Assembly: GCF_027947575.1 (NCBI RefSeq)
Contig: NZ_CP116256.1
Span: 2,108,001 to 2,172,000, forward strand
DNA length: 64,000 bases
Reading direction: 5' to 3'
From: Streptomyces rubrogriseus
GTDB taxonomy: Bacteria; Actinomycetota; Actinomycetes; Streptomycetales; Streptomycetaceae
Of this stretch, positions 53,327 through 61,850 are shown one piece after another. The notes beneath the pieces are model-generated. The model was given only the letters and a program-made list of their open reading frames with translations, made no database searches and was not told the origin of the DNA. Positions within the stretch are counted from its first letter, which is position 1; each line of letters opens with the position of its first letter. The translations under genes were made by a program, and so were the position numbers.

Positions 53327-53917
53327 GTGGCGCAGGTCAGGCCCATGCGGGCGGATGCCCGGCGTAACCGTGAGCGGTTGCTGGCGGTGGCGGCGGAAGC
53401 CTTCGCCGAACACGGGGAGGGTGCCTCCCTGGACGACATCGCCCGGCGGGCCGGCGTCGGCGTCGGCACCCTCTACCGGCACTTCCCGACGCGCCAGGCG
53501 CTGCTGGAGGCCGCCTACCTGGAGCGCCTGGAGGCGATCGCGGCCCGCGCCGACGTGATCGCGGCCGACCGGCCGCCGGGCGCGGCGCTCATGGCGTGGC
53601 TCGACGAGCTGGCCGTCGGGATGCTCCAGGTGCGCGGCCTCAAGGCGCTGCTCGGCACGGCCGTCACCGGCGGCGGACCGGCGTGCGGCGACTGTGTGCG
53701 CGGCGCGGCGACCCGGCTGGTGCGGGGCGCGCAGGAAGCCGGCGCGCTGCGGCCGGACGTGGAGCCGGTCGAGGTGCTGAGACTGCTGCACGGCGTGGTG
53801 ACGGCGGCCGAGGCGGCCGACGAGGTGGACGGCACCGCCGTACGGCGGTACCTGTCGCTGCTCATGGAAGGACTGGGGCAGGGACTGGGACTGGGGCAGC
53901 GGCCGGGGCAGGTCTAG
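53327..53917 (+). CDS. TetR-family transcriptional regulator
   Basis: 196 aa from GTG 53327 with CAGGGAGGGG 3-12 bases upstream. HTH: RLLAVAAEAFAEHGEGASLD then IARRAGVGVGTLYRHFPTR, a clear TetR signature. Ligand domain of about 130 residues; it contains GGGPACGDCVRG with a Cys-x2-Cys pair, a possible thiol switch or metal site. The C-terminal GLGQGLGLGQRPGQ is low-complexity. Lies 37 bases after rsr, so it may be co-transcribed; its target is not evident. Confidence 0.88.
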   Translation: MAQVRPMRADARRNRERLLAVAAEAFAEHGEGASLDDIARRAGVGVGTLYRHFPTRQALLEAAYLERLEAIAARADVIAADRPPGAALMAWLDELAVGMLQVRGLKALLGTAVTGGGPACGDCVRGAATRLVRGAQEAGALRPDVEPVEVLRLLHGVVTAAEAADEVDGTAVRRYLSLLMEGLGQGLGLGQRPGQV

Positions 53918-53940
53918 GGGCGCCCGCGGCCGGGCGCCCC
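53917..53940. terminator. Bidirectional hairpin between tetR and terD-type genes
   Basis: GGGGCGCCCG-CGGC-CGGGCGCCCC, a perfect 10-bp stem with a tetraloop. It starts at the TetR stop codon and lies 17 bases past the stop of the convergent gene. Confidence 0.75.
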
Positions 53941-53957
53941 CAGGTGGCCCCGGTCGC

Positions 53958-55166
53958 CTACAGCGCCTGTGCGGCCGGCTTCACCATGCCGCGGACCGTG
54001 CGGGACTTGACGAAGTCGCCCATGGCGGTCATCTCCCACTCGCCGGAGTACTGGCGGATCAGCTTCGCCATCATCACGCCGGTCTGCGGCTCGGCGCTGG
54101 TGAGGTCGAAGCGGACCAGCTCCTCGCCGCTCGCGGCGTCGATGAGGCGGCAGTAGGCCTTGGCGACCTCGGTGAACTTCTGGCCCGAGAACGAGTTCAC
54201 CGTGAAGACCAGGCCGCTGACCTCCTGCGGGAGCCGGCCCAGGTCCACGACGATCACCTCGTCGTCGCCGCCGCCCTCGCCGGTGAGGTTGTCGCCGGAG
54301 TGCTTGATCGCGCCGTTCACGATCGAGAGCTTGCCGAAGTAGCAGCTGTCGATGTGGTTGCGCTGCGGGCCGTAGGCGATGACCGAGGCGTCCAGGTCGA
54401 TGTCCTTGCCGCGGTACGCCGGCTCCCAGCCGAGGCCCATCTTCACCTGCGAGAGCACCGGCCGGCCGCCCTTGACCAGGGAGACGGTCTGGTTCTTCTG
54501 GAGGCTGACCCGGCCCTTGTCGAGGTTGATCTTGCCGGTGCCCGGGGCGGGGGCCGGCGGTGCGGCGGGCGGGGCGGGCGGAGCGGCGGGCATCGTGGGC
54601 GCGGCCGCGGGGGGCGGCGGGGGCGTGACCGCCTGGGGCTGCGGCGGGGTCGCCGGGGCGGCCGGTTCCTCCACCGTGACGCCGAAGTCGGTGGCGATGC
54701 CGGCGAGGCCGTTGGAGTAGCCCTGGCCGACCGCGCGGGCCTTCCAGGCGCCGTTGCGCAGGTAGACCTCGACGATCACGAGGGCGGTCTCGGTGCCGAG
54801 CTGCGGGGGCGTGAAGCTGGCGAGCACGGAGTTGTCGTCCGCGTTGCGGATGGTGGCGGTCGGCTCGATGCCCTGGAAGGTCTGGCCGGCGGCGTCCGGG
54901 CTGGCGGTGACGACGATCTTCTCGATGCCCGGCGGGACGGCGGCGGTGTCCACCACGATCGCGTCCGGGGCGGTGCCGCCGCCGGAGCGGTAGGTCACAC
55001 CCTGGCCGGTGGGCTGGTTGTAGAAGATGAAGTCGTCGTCGGAGCGCACCTTGCCGTCGGCGGTGAGCAGCAGGCCCGATACGTCGAGCCGCACGGGAGC
55101 GGCGACGTCCACCGTCACGCGGGCGGCGGAGAGGGGGATGTTCGAGCCGGGGGTCATAGCTGTCAT
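53958..55166 (-). CDS. Tandem TerD-domain protein
   Basis: 402 aa with two TerD domains: residues about 5-175 (ADGKVRSDDDFIFYNQP, the calcium-type site) and about 225-395 (GLGWEPAYRGKDIDLDASVI, GGGDDEVIVVDLGRLP, FTVNSFSGQKFTEV). They are joined by a Pro/Ala-rich linker of about 50 residues, beginning AAPATPPQPQAVTPPPPPAA. TerD proteins act in metal, oxidative and membrane stress; Streptomyces encode many. Start ATG 55166; the ATG at 55157 is equally possible. The first domain keeps the Asp-rich calcium motif; the second shows the GGGDDE form. Confidence 0.92.
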   Translation of the reverse strand: MTAMTPGSNIPLSAARVTVDVAAPVRLDVSGLLLTADGKVRSDDDFIFYNQPTGQGVTYRSGGGTAPDAIVVDTAAVPPGIEKIVVTASPDAAGQTFQGIEPTATIRNADDNSVLASFTPPQLGTETALVIVEVYLRNGAWKARAVGQGYSNGLAGIATDFGVTVEEPAAPATPPQPQAVTPPPPPAAAPTMPAAPPAPPAAPPAPAPGTGKINLDKGRVSLQKNQTVSLVKGGRPVLSQVKMGLGWEPAYRGKDIDLDASVIAYGPQRNHIDSCYFGKLSIVNGAIKHSGDNLTGEGGGDDEVIVVDLGRLPQEVSGLVFTVNSFSGQKFTEVAKAYCRLIDAASGEELVRFDLTSAEPQTGVMMAKLIRQYSGEWEMTAMGDFVKSRTVRGMVKPAAQAL

Positions 55167-55242
55167 GCCGGGTGAACGAGCGAGGGCGTTTTACCGTTCC
55201 CTTACCCGGCGGCCAATCGGGTCAGGGCCGTGTTCCGCCCGG

Positions 55243-55464
55243 TCAGCGGCGGTTTCGGGGGTGGTTGCGGGCCGTGCGTTCGTTGCCGTGCCTGTAGTTG
55301 CCGGTCCAGCGGGCCATGACCAGCTGGGGGTCGCCGGAGGTGACCTCTTCGAGGAAGCGGGCGGCTCGGGAGCCGTTGAGGGTGGTGGCGGGGTGGTTGT
55401 GGTGGGTGATGTGGACGGTGCCGGACGCGGTGGCGGTGTAGGCGAAGCCGTTCGGTTTGGGCAT
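55243..55464 (-). CDS. Small conserved protein, 73 aa
   Basis: Starts MPKPNGFAYTATASGTVHIT and contains HNHPATTLNGSRAARFLEEV and ARWTGNYRHGNERTARNHP. It is basic, with a compact beta then helix pattern. Short proteins with this HH-N-H and RWTGNYRRGNER pattern recur in Streptomyces genomes, so it looks real despite its size, but no function is known to me. ATG 55464. It sits between the TerD gene and the second dispersed repeat. Confidence 0.7.
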   Translation of the reverse strand: MPKPNGFAYTATASGTVHITHHNHPATTLNGSRAARFLEEVTSGDPQLVMARWTGNYRHGNERTARNHPRNRR

Positions 55465-55506
55465 GGCGGGATGGTAGGAGGCGGTGGTGGGGGCGGCCCA
55501 GTGGAT

Positions 55507-55633
55507 TTCGCCCCCGCCGCCCCTCCCATTCCCGTCCCTGGGGGCTGCCGCCCCCAGACCCCCGCCTTTCGGCCTGGACGGCCTCGTCCTCAAACTCCCC
55601 CAGAGGGGGCACCCCCAACGGGCTGGGGGTGCC
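55507..55633. repeat. Dispersed Streptomyces intergenic repeat, copy 2
   Basis: 55507-55590 repeats 18835-18920 with few changes, including the hairpin CTGGGGGC-TGCC-GCCCCCAG (55538-55557) and GGCCTGGACGGCCTCGTCCT. Here a second GC-rich hairpin module (55597-55633) interrupts the final CGGGCTGG part. Confidence 0.88.
55608..55633 (-). terminator. Terminator of the polyol importer operon
   Basis: GGCACCCCCA and TGGGGGTGCC form a perfect 10-bp stem with a 6-base loop, 19 bases after the dehydrogenase stop on the minus strand. An overlapping stem CCCCC-AGA-GGGGG (55597-55609) competes for the same bases. Confidence 0.7.
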
Positions 55634-55652
55634 GGGCGTTGGCTGGACAGTC

Positions 55653-56642
55653 CTACGGCACGACCACGATCTTGCGGCCCACGCCCGCCGCGAACTGCTC
55701 CAGGGCCTGGGGATAGCGGGCCAGTTCGATGCGGTCGCTGATGAAGACGTCCGGGTCGAGGACGCCGTTCGCGAACAGCTCCGCCGCGCGCTCGTAGCTG
55801 TGGAGGACCGCCATCGAGCCCGTGATGGTGATCTCCTGGTTGTAGATGCGGTACGGGTCGATCTGCACGCGCGTCGCGTAGTCGGCGACGCCGAACTGGA
55901 GGAAGGTGCCGGCCTTGGCGACGCGGTCCAGGCCGTCCTGGATCGCCGCCGCGTTGCCCGTGGCGTCGATGACCAGGTCCCAGCCCTGGGGGCGGTCCAG
56001 CTCGTCGGGGGTCGCGGCCGAGGCCGAGACGCCGAGGCCGCGGGCCGTTTCCAGGCGGGCCGGGTTGAGGTCGACCATGTCGACGCTGGCCGCGCCGGTG
56101 CGCTTGGCCAGCTCCAGCATCATCAGGCCCATCGTGCCGGAGCCGTAGATCAGGACGTGGGCGCCGAGGCGGGACTGGAGGACGTCGTAGCCGCGCACGG
56201 CGCAGGAGAGCGGTTCGATCAGGGCCGCGTCCTGGGTGCGGACGTGCTCGGGGAGCTTCACGCAGTTCGCGACCGGCGCCACCGCGTACTGGGCCGCGCC
56301 GCCCGCCGTCGTCACGCCGATGGCCGCCCAGCGTTCGCAGAGGTTGTTGTGGCCGGTGCGGCAGTAGCGGCACTCGTAGCAGTAGAGGGAGGGGTCGACC
56401 GCGACCTGGTCGCCGACCGCCACCTCGGTGACCTGGGCGCCGACGCCGACCACCGCGCCCGCGAACTCGTGACCCGGCACGATCGGCAGCTTGGGCGCGA
56501 ACTCGCCCTGGAGGATGTGCAGGTCGGTGCCGCACAGGCCGCAGGCGGCGACCTCGACGACGACCTCGCGCGGCCCTGGCGTCGGGTCGGGGACCTCGGT
56601 GACGACGGCGCGGCCCACGGACTCGATGACGGCGGCCTTCAT
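55653..56642 (-). CDS. Zinc-dependent alcohol (polyol/threonine-type) dehydrogenase
   Basis: 329 aa medium-chain dehydrogenase. Catalytic zinc: Cys in CGLCGTDLH and GHEFAG. Structural zinc: four Cys in CYECRYCRTGHNNLC. Rossmann motif GSGTMGLMMLELAKR near residue 165 and an acidic residue after it (VDLNP), which suggests NAD. Related to sorbitol, arabitol and threonine dehydrogenases. ATG start 56642 overlaps the upstream permease stop (ATGA). Last gene of binding protein-permease-permease-dehydrogenase, so it should oxidise the imported polyol. Confidence 0.92.
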   Translation of the reverse strand: MKAAVIESVGRAVVTEVPDPTPGPREVVVEVAACGLCGTDLHILQGEFAPKLPIVPGHEFAGAVVGVGAQVTEVAVGDQVAVDPSLYCYECRYCRTGHNNLCERWAAIGVTTAGGAAQYAVAPVANCVKLPEHVRTQDAALIEPLSCAVRGYDVLQSRLGAHVLIYGSGTMGLMMLELAKRTGAASVDMVDLNPARLETARGLGVSASAATPDELDRPQGWDLVIDATGNAAAIQDGLDRVAKAGTFLQFGVADYATRVQIDPYRIYNQEITITGSMAVLHSYERAAELFANGVLDPDVFISDRIELARYPQALEQFAAGVGRKIVVVP

Positions 56643-57517
56643 TTCACGGCTCCCAACGACAGGCCCTGGACCAGTTTGTCCTGGGCGGCGAACCCCGCGG
56701 CGAGCACCGGCAGGGAGATGACGAGCGACGCGGCGCACACCTTGGCCAGGAAGAGGCCCTGGCTGGTGATGAAGCCGGTCAGGAAGACGGGGGCGGTCTC
56801 GGCGACCACGCCCGTCAGGACCCGGGCGAAGAGCAACTCGTTCCAGCTGAAGATGAAGCAGATCAGGGACGTCGCGGCGATGCCCGGCAGGGCGATGGGG
56901 GCCACCACGCGGACCAGGATGGTGGGCAGTTTCGCGCCGTCCACCCGGGCCGCCTCGATGATCGCGACCGGGACCTCGGCCAGGAAGGACTGCATCATCC
57001 AGACCGCGATCGGCAGGTTCATCGAGGTGTAGAGGATGACCAGCAGCCAGATGTTGTCCAGCATGTCGGTGTTCTTGGCGAACAGGTAGATCGGCAGCAG
57101 GCCCGCCACCACCGGCAGCATCTTGGTGGAGAGGAAGAAGAACAGGACGTCCGTCCACTTCTTCACCGGGCGGATGGACAGGGCGTAGGCGGCGGGCAGG
57201 GCCAGGACCAGGACGAAGAGGGTCGAGGCGATCGACGCGACCGCCGAGTTGATCAGGGCGGGCCAGGGGCTGGCGCCGCCGCCCGCGCCGAAGAACTCGC
57301 GGTAGCCGTCCAGCGTCAGCGAGGCGGCGAAGGAGGGCGGGTTGGTGGCCGCGTCCGACTCAGAGTGGAAGGAGGTCAGCGCCATCCAGGCGATGGGCAG
57401 GAAGAAGACGATGCCGACCAGCCAGGCCACCAGGCCCAGGCCGGCACCGGCCCTGCGGCGGGTGCGTACGGGCGGCTTGGCGTCGGTGACGACGGGGCGT
57501 ACGGCGGTGGCGCTCAT
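56639..57517 (-). CDS. Polyol/sugar ABC permease (MalG-like)
   Basis: 292 aa, six helices; EAA motif EAARVDGAKLPTILVR near residue 205. The TKMLPVVAGLLPIYLFAKN segment resembles mannitol/sorbitol importers. ATG 57517 overlaps the preceding permease stop. As in the other sugar cluster no ATPase gene is present here, so a shared MsiK-like subunit is expected. Confidence 0.93.
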   Translation of the reverse strand: MSATAVRPVVTDAKPPVRTRRRAGAGLGLVAWLVGIVFFLPIAWMALTSFHSESDAATNPPSFAASLTLDGYREFFGAGGGASPWPALINSAVASIASTLFVLVLALPAAYALSIRPVKKWTDVLFFFLSTKMLPVVAGLLPIYLFAKNTDMLDNIWLLVILYTSMNLPIAVWMMQSFLAEVPVAIIEAARVDGAKLPTILVRVVAPIALPGIAATSLICFIFSWNELLFARVLTGVVAETAPVFLTGFITSQGLFLAKVCAASLVISLPVLAAGFAAQDKLVQGLSLGAVK

Positions 57518-58458
57518 GCGCGGCCGACCTCCTCGCGGAACAGGGACGACACCACGCGCAGCGCGAAGGTGGCGATGATGATCGAGCCGATGACGACCAG
57601 GACGCCCGCGGCCGAGGCGAGGCCGTTCTCGTGGGCCTGGTAGAAGCTCTGGTAGACGGTGTAGGGCAGGTTGGCCGTGCCCAGGCCGCCGGAGGTGATG
57701 GTGAAGACGGCGTCGAAGTTCTGGACGATGTAGATCGAGCCGAGCAGGGCGCCGAGTTCGAGGTAGCGGCGCAGGTGGGGCAGGGTGAGGTGGACGAAGA
57801 TCTGCCAGTCGCCCGCGCCGTCCACCCGGGCGGCCTCGATCTGCTGCTGGTCCCGGCTCTGCAGTCCGGCCAGCAGGATGAGCATCATGAACGGCGTCCA
57901 CTGCCACACCAGCGATGCCTCGACCGCGAGCAGCGGGGTGTTGGAGATCCAGTCCGGCTGGGGTCCGCCGACGTAGTGCAGCAGGCCGTTGAGCAGGCCG
58001 TACTCGGGGTTGTAGAGGACGTGTTTCCAGAGCAGGGCTGCCGCCACCGGGACCACCAGGAACGGGGCGATCAGCAGGGTGCGGACCACGCCGCGCCCCT
58101 TGAACCTCCGGTCGAGGAGCAGGGCGAGGGCCAGGCCGAGGACCAGGCTGACCAGGACGACCGCCACGGTGAGCAGGATGGTCGTCCACACCGACTTGCG
58201 CAGGGCGGGGTCGCTGAGGACGTCGCCGTAGTTGGCGAAGCCGGTGAAGCTGCGGGCGTCCGGGTAGAGGGCGTTCCAGTCGAAGAAGGAAATCACCAGG
58301 GTCGCCACGAAGGGCAGTTGGGTGACCACGACCATGAAGATCAGGGCGGGGAGGAGCGGGGCGCGGGTGGCCCAGGCGCGCAGCCGGTTGGACGGCGGGC
58401 GGACGGCGGGGCGGGGGTGCTCGGGTGCGGCCGAGGGGGCCGTGGTCGTGGCGGTCAT
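57514..58458 (-). CDS. Polyol/sugar ABC permease (MalF-like)
   Basis: 314 aa, six helices after a Pro/Ala-rich cytoplasmic tail. EAA motif EAARVDGAGDWQIFVH. The loop between helices 3 and 4 is short (YNPEYGLLNGLLHYVGG), the normal form, in contrast to the enlarged MalF-like protein at 16595. ATG 58458 overlaps the binding-protein stop; all four genes of this operon are coupled by ATGA overlaps. Confidence 0.93.
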   Translation of the reverse strand: MTATTTAPSAAPEHPRPAVRPPSNRLRAWATRAPLLPALIFMVVVTQLPFVATLVISFFDWNALYPDARSFTGFANYGDVLSDPALRKSVWTTILLTVAVVLVSLVLGLALALLLDRRFKGRGVVRTLLIAPFLVVPVAAALLWKHVLYNPEYGLLNGLLHYVGGPQPDWISNTPLLAVEASLVWQWTPFMMLILLAGLQSRDQQQIEAARVDGAGDWQIFVHLTLPHLRRYLELGALLGSIYIVQNFDAVFTITSGGLGTANLPYTVYQSFYQAHENGLASAAGVLVVIGSIIIATFALRVVSSLFREEVGRA

Positions 58459-59825
58459 CGTCCCTCGTACTCCTCGGAGATCTGCTCGGCGAGCTGCTGG
58501 GACTTCTTCAGGGCCTCCTCGACGGACTGGCGTCCGGCGATGGCCGCGCTGATCTCCTGGGAGACCTTGGTACCGAGGTCGGTGAACTCGGGGATGCCGA
58601 CGAACTGGATGCCGGGGGCGGGCCGCGGCTGCACGCCGGGGTCCTTGGGCCTGGCGCCCTCGATGGCCTTCCTGGTCATCTCCTGGAAGGCGGCGGCCTC
58701 CTTGACGTAGGCCGGGTTCTGGTACGTCGAGGCGCGCTTGCCGGCCGGGACGTTGGACCAGCCGATCTCGTCGCCGACCAGCTGCTCGTACTCCTTGCTG
58801 GACGCCCAGGAGACGAACTTCCAGGCCTTGTCGGAGTTGCGGGAGGCCTTCTGGATGCCCCAGGCCCAGGTGTAGAGCCAGCCGGAGGAGTCCGTCTTCT
58901 CCACCGGCGCGGGCGCGTAGCCGATCTTGCCCTTGACCGGGGAGTCGGCGGCGTCCAGGGAGCCGGCCGCGGAGGTGGCGTCGTACCACATGGCGACCTT
59001 GCCCTGCGTCATGTTGTTCAGGCACTCGGCGAAGCCGGACTGGGCGGCGCCGGACTCGCCGTGCTCGCGGACCAGGTCGACATAGAACTTCGTCGCCTTC
59101 TCCCACTCGGGGGAGTCGAGCCGGGCCTGCCAGTCCTGGTCGAACCAGGTGCCGCCGAAGGTGTTCACGACCGTCGTCAGGGGTGCCATCAGCTCGCCCC
59201 AGCCGGGCAGCCCGCGCAGACAGATGCCCTTCATGCCGGGCTCCGACCCGTCGAGCTTCTCGGCGAAGCCGGCCACCTGGGTCCAGGTGGGGTGCTCGGG
59301 CATGGTCAGGCCCGCCTTGGCGAACAGGTCCTTGCGGTACATCAGGAAGGAGGACTCGCCGTAGAAGGGCTGGCCGTAGAGCTTGCCGTCGTCGGCGGTG
59401 AGGGACTCGCGCATCGGGCCGAGGACGTCCTGCTCGTCGTAGGCGGGGTCCTTGGCGACGTAGGAGTCCATCTCGTGCAGCCAGTCGTTGCGGGCGTAGA
59501 TCGGTATCTCGTAGTTGGAGAGGGTGGCGGCGTCGTACTGGCCGGCCTGGTTGGCGAAGTCCTGGCTGATCTTGTCGCGGACGTCGTTCTCCGGCAGGAC
59601 GGTGAAGTTCACCTTGATGCCGGTCTCCTTGGTGAAGTGGCCGGCGGTGAGCTTCTGCAACTCGACCATCTGCGGGTTGTTGACCATCAGGACGTTGATG
59701 GCGTTGCCGCCGGAACCGGCGCCGCCCGCCCCGACCCAGCAGCCGGTGAGCAGCGGGGCGAGCAGCGTCCCTGCGGCGGCCATGGCGAGTGTGGCTCGCG
59801 GCCTCCGTCGGCTCTGGGTTCGCAT
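58455..59825 (-). CDS. Polyol/sugar ABC transporter binding lipoprotein
   Basis: 456 aa family-1 solute-binding protein. Signal: RTQSRRRPRATLAMAAAG, then lipobox LLTGC with Cys29 lipidated, and a Gly/Ser linker. Body motifs: LPENDVRDKISQDFANQ, YDAATLSNYEIPIYARN, FYGESSFLMYRKDLF, WLYTWAWGIQKASRN, typical of sorbitol/mannitol receptors. ATG 59825 with AGGAG 8 bases upstream. First gene of the importer operon and 89 bases downstream of a DeoR-type regulator. Confidence 0.93.
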   Translation of the reverse strand: MRTQSRRRPRATLAMAAAGTLLAPLLTGCWVGAGGAGSGGNAINVLMVNNPQMVELQKLTAGHFTKETGIKVNFTVLPENDVRDKISQDFANQAGQYDAATLSNYEIPIYARNDWLHEMDSYVAKDPAYDEQDVLGPMRESLTADDGKLYGQPFYGESSFLMYRKDLFAKAGLTMPEHPTWTQVAGFAEKLDGSEPGMKGICLRGLPGWGELMAPLTTVVNTFGGTWFDQDWQARLDSPEWEKATKFYVDLVREHGESGAAQSGFAECLNNMTQGKVAMWYDATSAAGSLDAADSPVKGKIGYAPAPVEKTDSSGWLYTWAWGIQKASRNSDKAWKFVSWASSKEYEQLVGDEIGWSNVPAGKRASTYQNPAYVKEAAAFQEMTRKAIEGARPKDPGVQPRPAPGIQFVGIPEFTDLGTKVSQEISAAIAGRQSVEEALKKSQQLAEQISEEYEGR

Positions 59826-59840
59826 GGATCGCTCCTGAAC

Positions 59841-59863
59841 GTATGGGGAGGTATGGGGAGGTA
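59841..59863 (-). repeat. 10-bp tandem repeat in the importer leader
   Basis: GTATGGGGAG stands twice in a row (59841-59850, 59851-59860) with a further GTA. It lies 16 bases upstream of the binding-protein start. On the minus strand each unit ends in CATAC, so it may carry -10 or operator function. Confidence 0.6.
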
Positions 59864-59914
59864 AAGGGCAGTGGAAGGTGTGGGTGTGCCGTGCGGGACG
59901 GGGGCGGGTGGTTC

Positions 59915-60691
59915 TCAGACGCGGATGATCTGGGGGCCGAGCAGGGAGTAGCGGTGGGCCTCGGCCGAGGGCAGCAGCGTGCTGGTGACGATGGCCTCCA
60001 GGGCGCCGACCTCCGCGAACCGGCAGAAGCTCACCGCCCCGAACTTGGTGTGCGCGCCGGCGAACACCGTGCGGCGGGCGGCCCGGATGGCCTGCGCCTT
60101 GACCTCGCTGACCGCGGGGTCGGGGGTGGTGAGACCGTGCTCCCGGGAGATGCCGTTGGCGCCGATGTACGCCAGGTCGATGACGAAGCCGGCCAGCATC
60201 TTCGTGGTCCAGTGGTCGACGGTGGCCAGGGTGCCCGAGCGGACCCGGCCGCCGAGCAGCAGGACGGAGGTGTCGCCCGCCTCGGCCAGCGCGCCCGCCA
60301 CCGGCAGGGACGCGGTGACCACGGTCAGCGGCCGGTCCCGGGGCAGGGCCTCGGCGATGAGCTGGGGGGTGAAGCCCTCGTCGACGAAGACCGTCTCGGC
60401 GTCGCCGAGCAGTTCGGCGGCGGCGGACGCGATCCGGCGCTTCTCGGGCACGTGGCTGGTGGCGCGGAAGGCGAGCGTGGTCTCGAAACCGGCGCTCTCC
60501 ACCGGGTAGGCGCCACCGTGGGTGCGGCGGACCAGGCCGTGGTCCTCCAGGGCGCGCAGGTCGCGTCGTACGGTCTCCTTGGCGACGCCCAGTTCGGCGG
60601 CGAGCGCGGTGACGTCGACCGAGCCGGTGGCGCGGGCGACCCGCACGATCTCGTGCCGGCGTTCTTCCGTCGTCCTCGTCCCCGTGCTCAT
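59915..60691 (-). CDS. DeoR/GlpR-family transcriptional regulator
   Basis: 258 aa. HTH at residues about 20-42 (VDVTALAAELGVAKETVRRD) with the DeoR signature RRDLRALEDHGLVRRTHGGA. Sensor domain of the sugar-phosphate-isomerase-like type: VFVDEGFTPQLIAEALP, LLGGRVRSGTLATV, YIGANGISREHGLTTPD. DeoR proteins of this group sense phosphorylated sugars and repress catabolic operons. ATG 60691. Placed between the uronate dehydrogenase gene and the importer on the same strand, so control of one or both is likely. Confidence 0.92.
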   Translation of the reverse strand: MSTGTRTTEERRHEIVRVARATGSVDVTALAAELGVAKETVRRDLRALEDHGLVRRTHGGAYPVESAGFETTLAFRATSHVPEKRRIASAAAELLGDAETVFVDEGFTPQLIAEALPRDRPLTVVTASLPVAGALAEAGDTSVLLLGGRVRSGTLATVDHWTTKMLAGFVIDLAYIGANGISREHGLTTPDPAVSEVKAQAIRAARRTVFAGAHTKFGAVSFCRFAEVGALEAIVTSTLLPSAEAHRYSLLGPQIIRV

Positions 60692-60910
60692 GCCGAACAC
60701 CTGCCTCACCGCCTCGTCGCCGTGTGGTTGCCCGTTCGGGCCCGGATGGCCCTTGGGGGAAGTTCTACAGCGGCCGCGCGGCACTGACCAGGCCTGTTGC
60801 GGACCCGATACTGCCCGGGTGTGCCCGTTTGCCGTGCCGGGTGCCCGTCTCGGACCTGGGGTTCGGCGCGGGGCGGGGTGAGAACGGGCAGCGCGGATGC
60901 CCGCATAAGG

Positions 60911-60943
60911 AAGCGGACGGGCCCGTTCGGTGCCCGTCCGCTT
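60911..60943 (-). terminator. Terminator after the uronate dehydrogenase gene
   Basis: AAGCGGACGGGC and GCCCGTCCGCTT are perfect 12-bp arms with a 9-base loop, 32 bases after the stop, followed on the minus strand by CCTTAT. Apart from this, nothing is seen in the 283-base gap before the regulator. Confidence 0.88.
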
Positions 60944-60974
60944 CTTCCGTGGTTCTCGCGTGGTCGTCTTCCGG

Positions 60975-61784
60975 TCAGTACGGCCAGATCGGGGGGTCGG
61001 TCACGAAGTGGCCGCCCAGGCGGGCGTGCGCCGGGTCGCCGGGGTCGAGTTCGCCCTGTTCGGCGACGAGCTTGTCGGCGTACGGCTCGGAGTCGTCCTG
61101 CGGCTCGTAACCGAGCGCCCGCGCGGAGGTCAGGTCCCACCACAGGCGGGTGTTGGCCGAGGAGCCGTGGACGACGGTGTGCCCCACGTTCTCGGCGGTG
61201 AGTGCCGCGTGGAAGAGGCGGGCGCCGTCCGCGGGGCTCATCCACACCGAGAGCATGCGCACGCTGGTCGGCTCGGGGAAGCAGGAGCCGATGCGGACGG
61301 AGACGGTCTCGATGCCGTGCTTGTCCCAGTAGAGCTGGGCGAGGTCCTCGCCGAAGCACTTGGACAGGCCGTAGAAGGTGTCCGGGCGGCGTGGCGTGTC
61401 GACGGGGATGAGGGGGTCGTCGCCCTGCGGCCGGGGGGTGTAGCCGACGGCGTGGTTGGAGGAGGCGAAGACGATGCGGCCGACGCCCTCCTCGCGGGCG
61501 GCCTCGTACAGGTTGTACGTGCCCTCGATGTTCGCCGCGAGGATCTTGTCGAAAGAGGCTTCCAGGGAGATGCCCGCGAGGTGGATGATCGCGTCGACGC
61601 CCCGGACCGCCTCGCGCAGGGCGTCCCGGTCGGCGAGGTCGGCGACGATCGCGTCCGGCTCGCCCTCGACCGGGAGCAGGTCGAGCAGGCGCAGCTCGTA
61701 GCCGTGGCCGGGGAGCAGTTCCCGCATCAGGGTGCCGAGGCCGCCGGCGGCGCCGGTGAGCAGGACGGTGCGGGGAGCGGGCAT
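60975..61784 (-). CDS. NAD-dependent uronate dehydrogenase-like SDR
   Basis: 269 aa extended short-chain dehydrogenase/epimerase. Rossmann TGAAGGLGTLMRE at residues 10-22, IVADLADRDA, IIHLAGIS, and the catalytic YGLSK with Ser in FASSNHAVGY. The SSNHxxGY segment is characteristic of uronate dehydrogenases, which oxidise glucuronate or galacturonate to aldarolactones. ATG 61784 behind a divergent promoter pair shared with the 5-dehydro-4-deoxyglucarate dehydratase gene, the later step of the same oxidative path. A UDP-sugar epimerase role is less likely because of its length and neighbours. Confidence 0.87.
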   Translation of the reverse strand: MPAPRTVLLTGAAGGLGTLMRELLPGHGYELRLLDLLPVEGEPDAIVADLADRDALREAVRGVDAIIHLAGISLEASFDKILAANIEGTYNLYEAAREEGVGRIVFASSNHAVGYTPRPQGDDPLIPVDTPRRPDTFYGLSKCFGEDLAQLYWDKHGIETVSVRIGSCFPEPTSVRMLSVWMSPADGARLFHAALTAENVGHTVVHGSSANTRLWWDLTSARALGYEPQDDSEPYADKLVAEQGELDPGDPAHARLGGHFVTDPPIWPY

Positions 61785-61850
61785 CCTCGGGACTCCTAGG
61801 TCGGTCTGTGGAAGCGGCAGGCGTGCACATGCGTGCCGGTGTGTGCCTCA

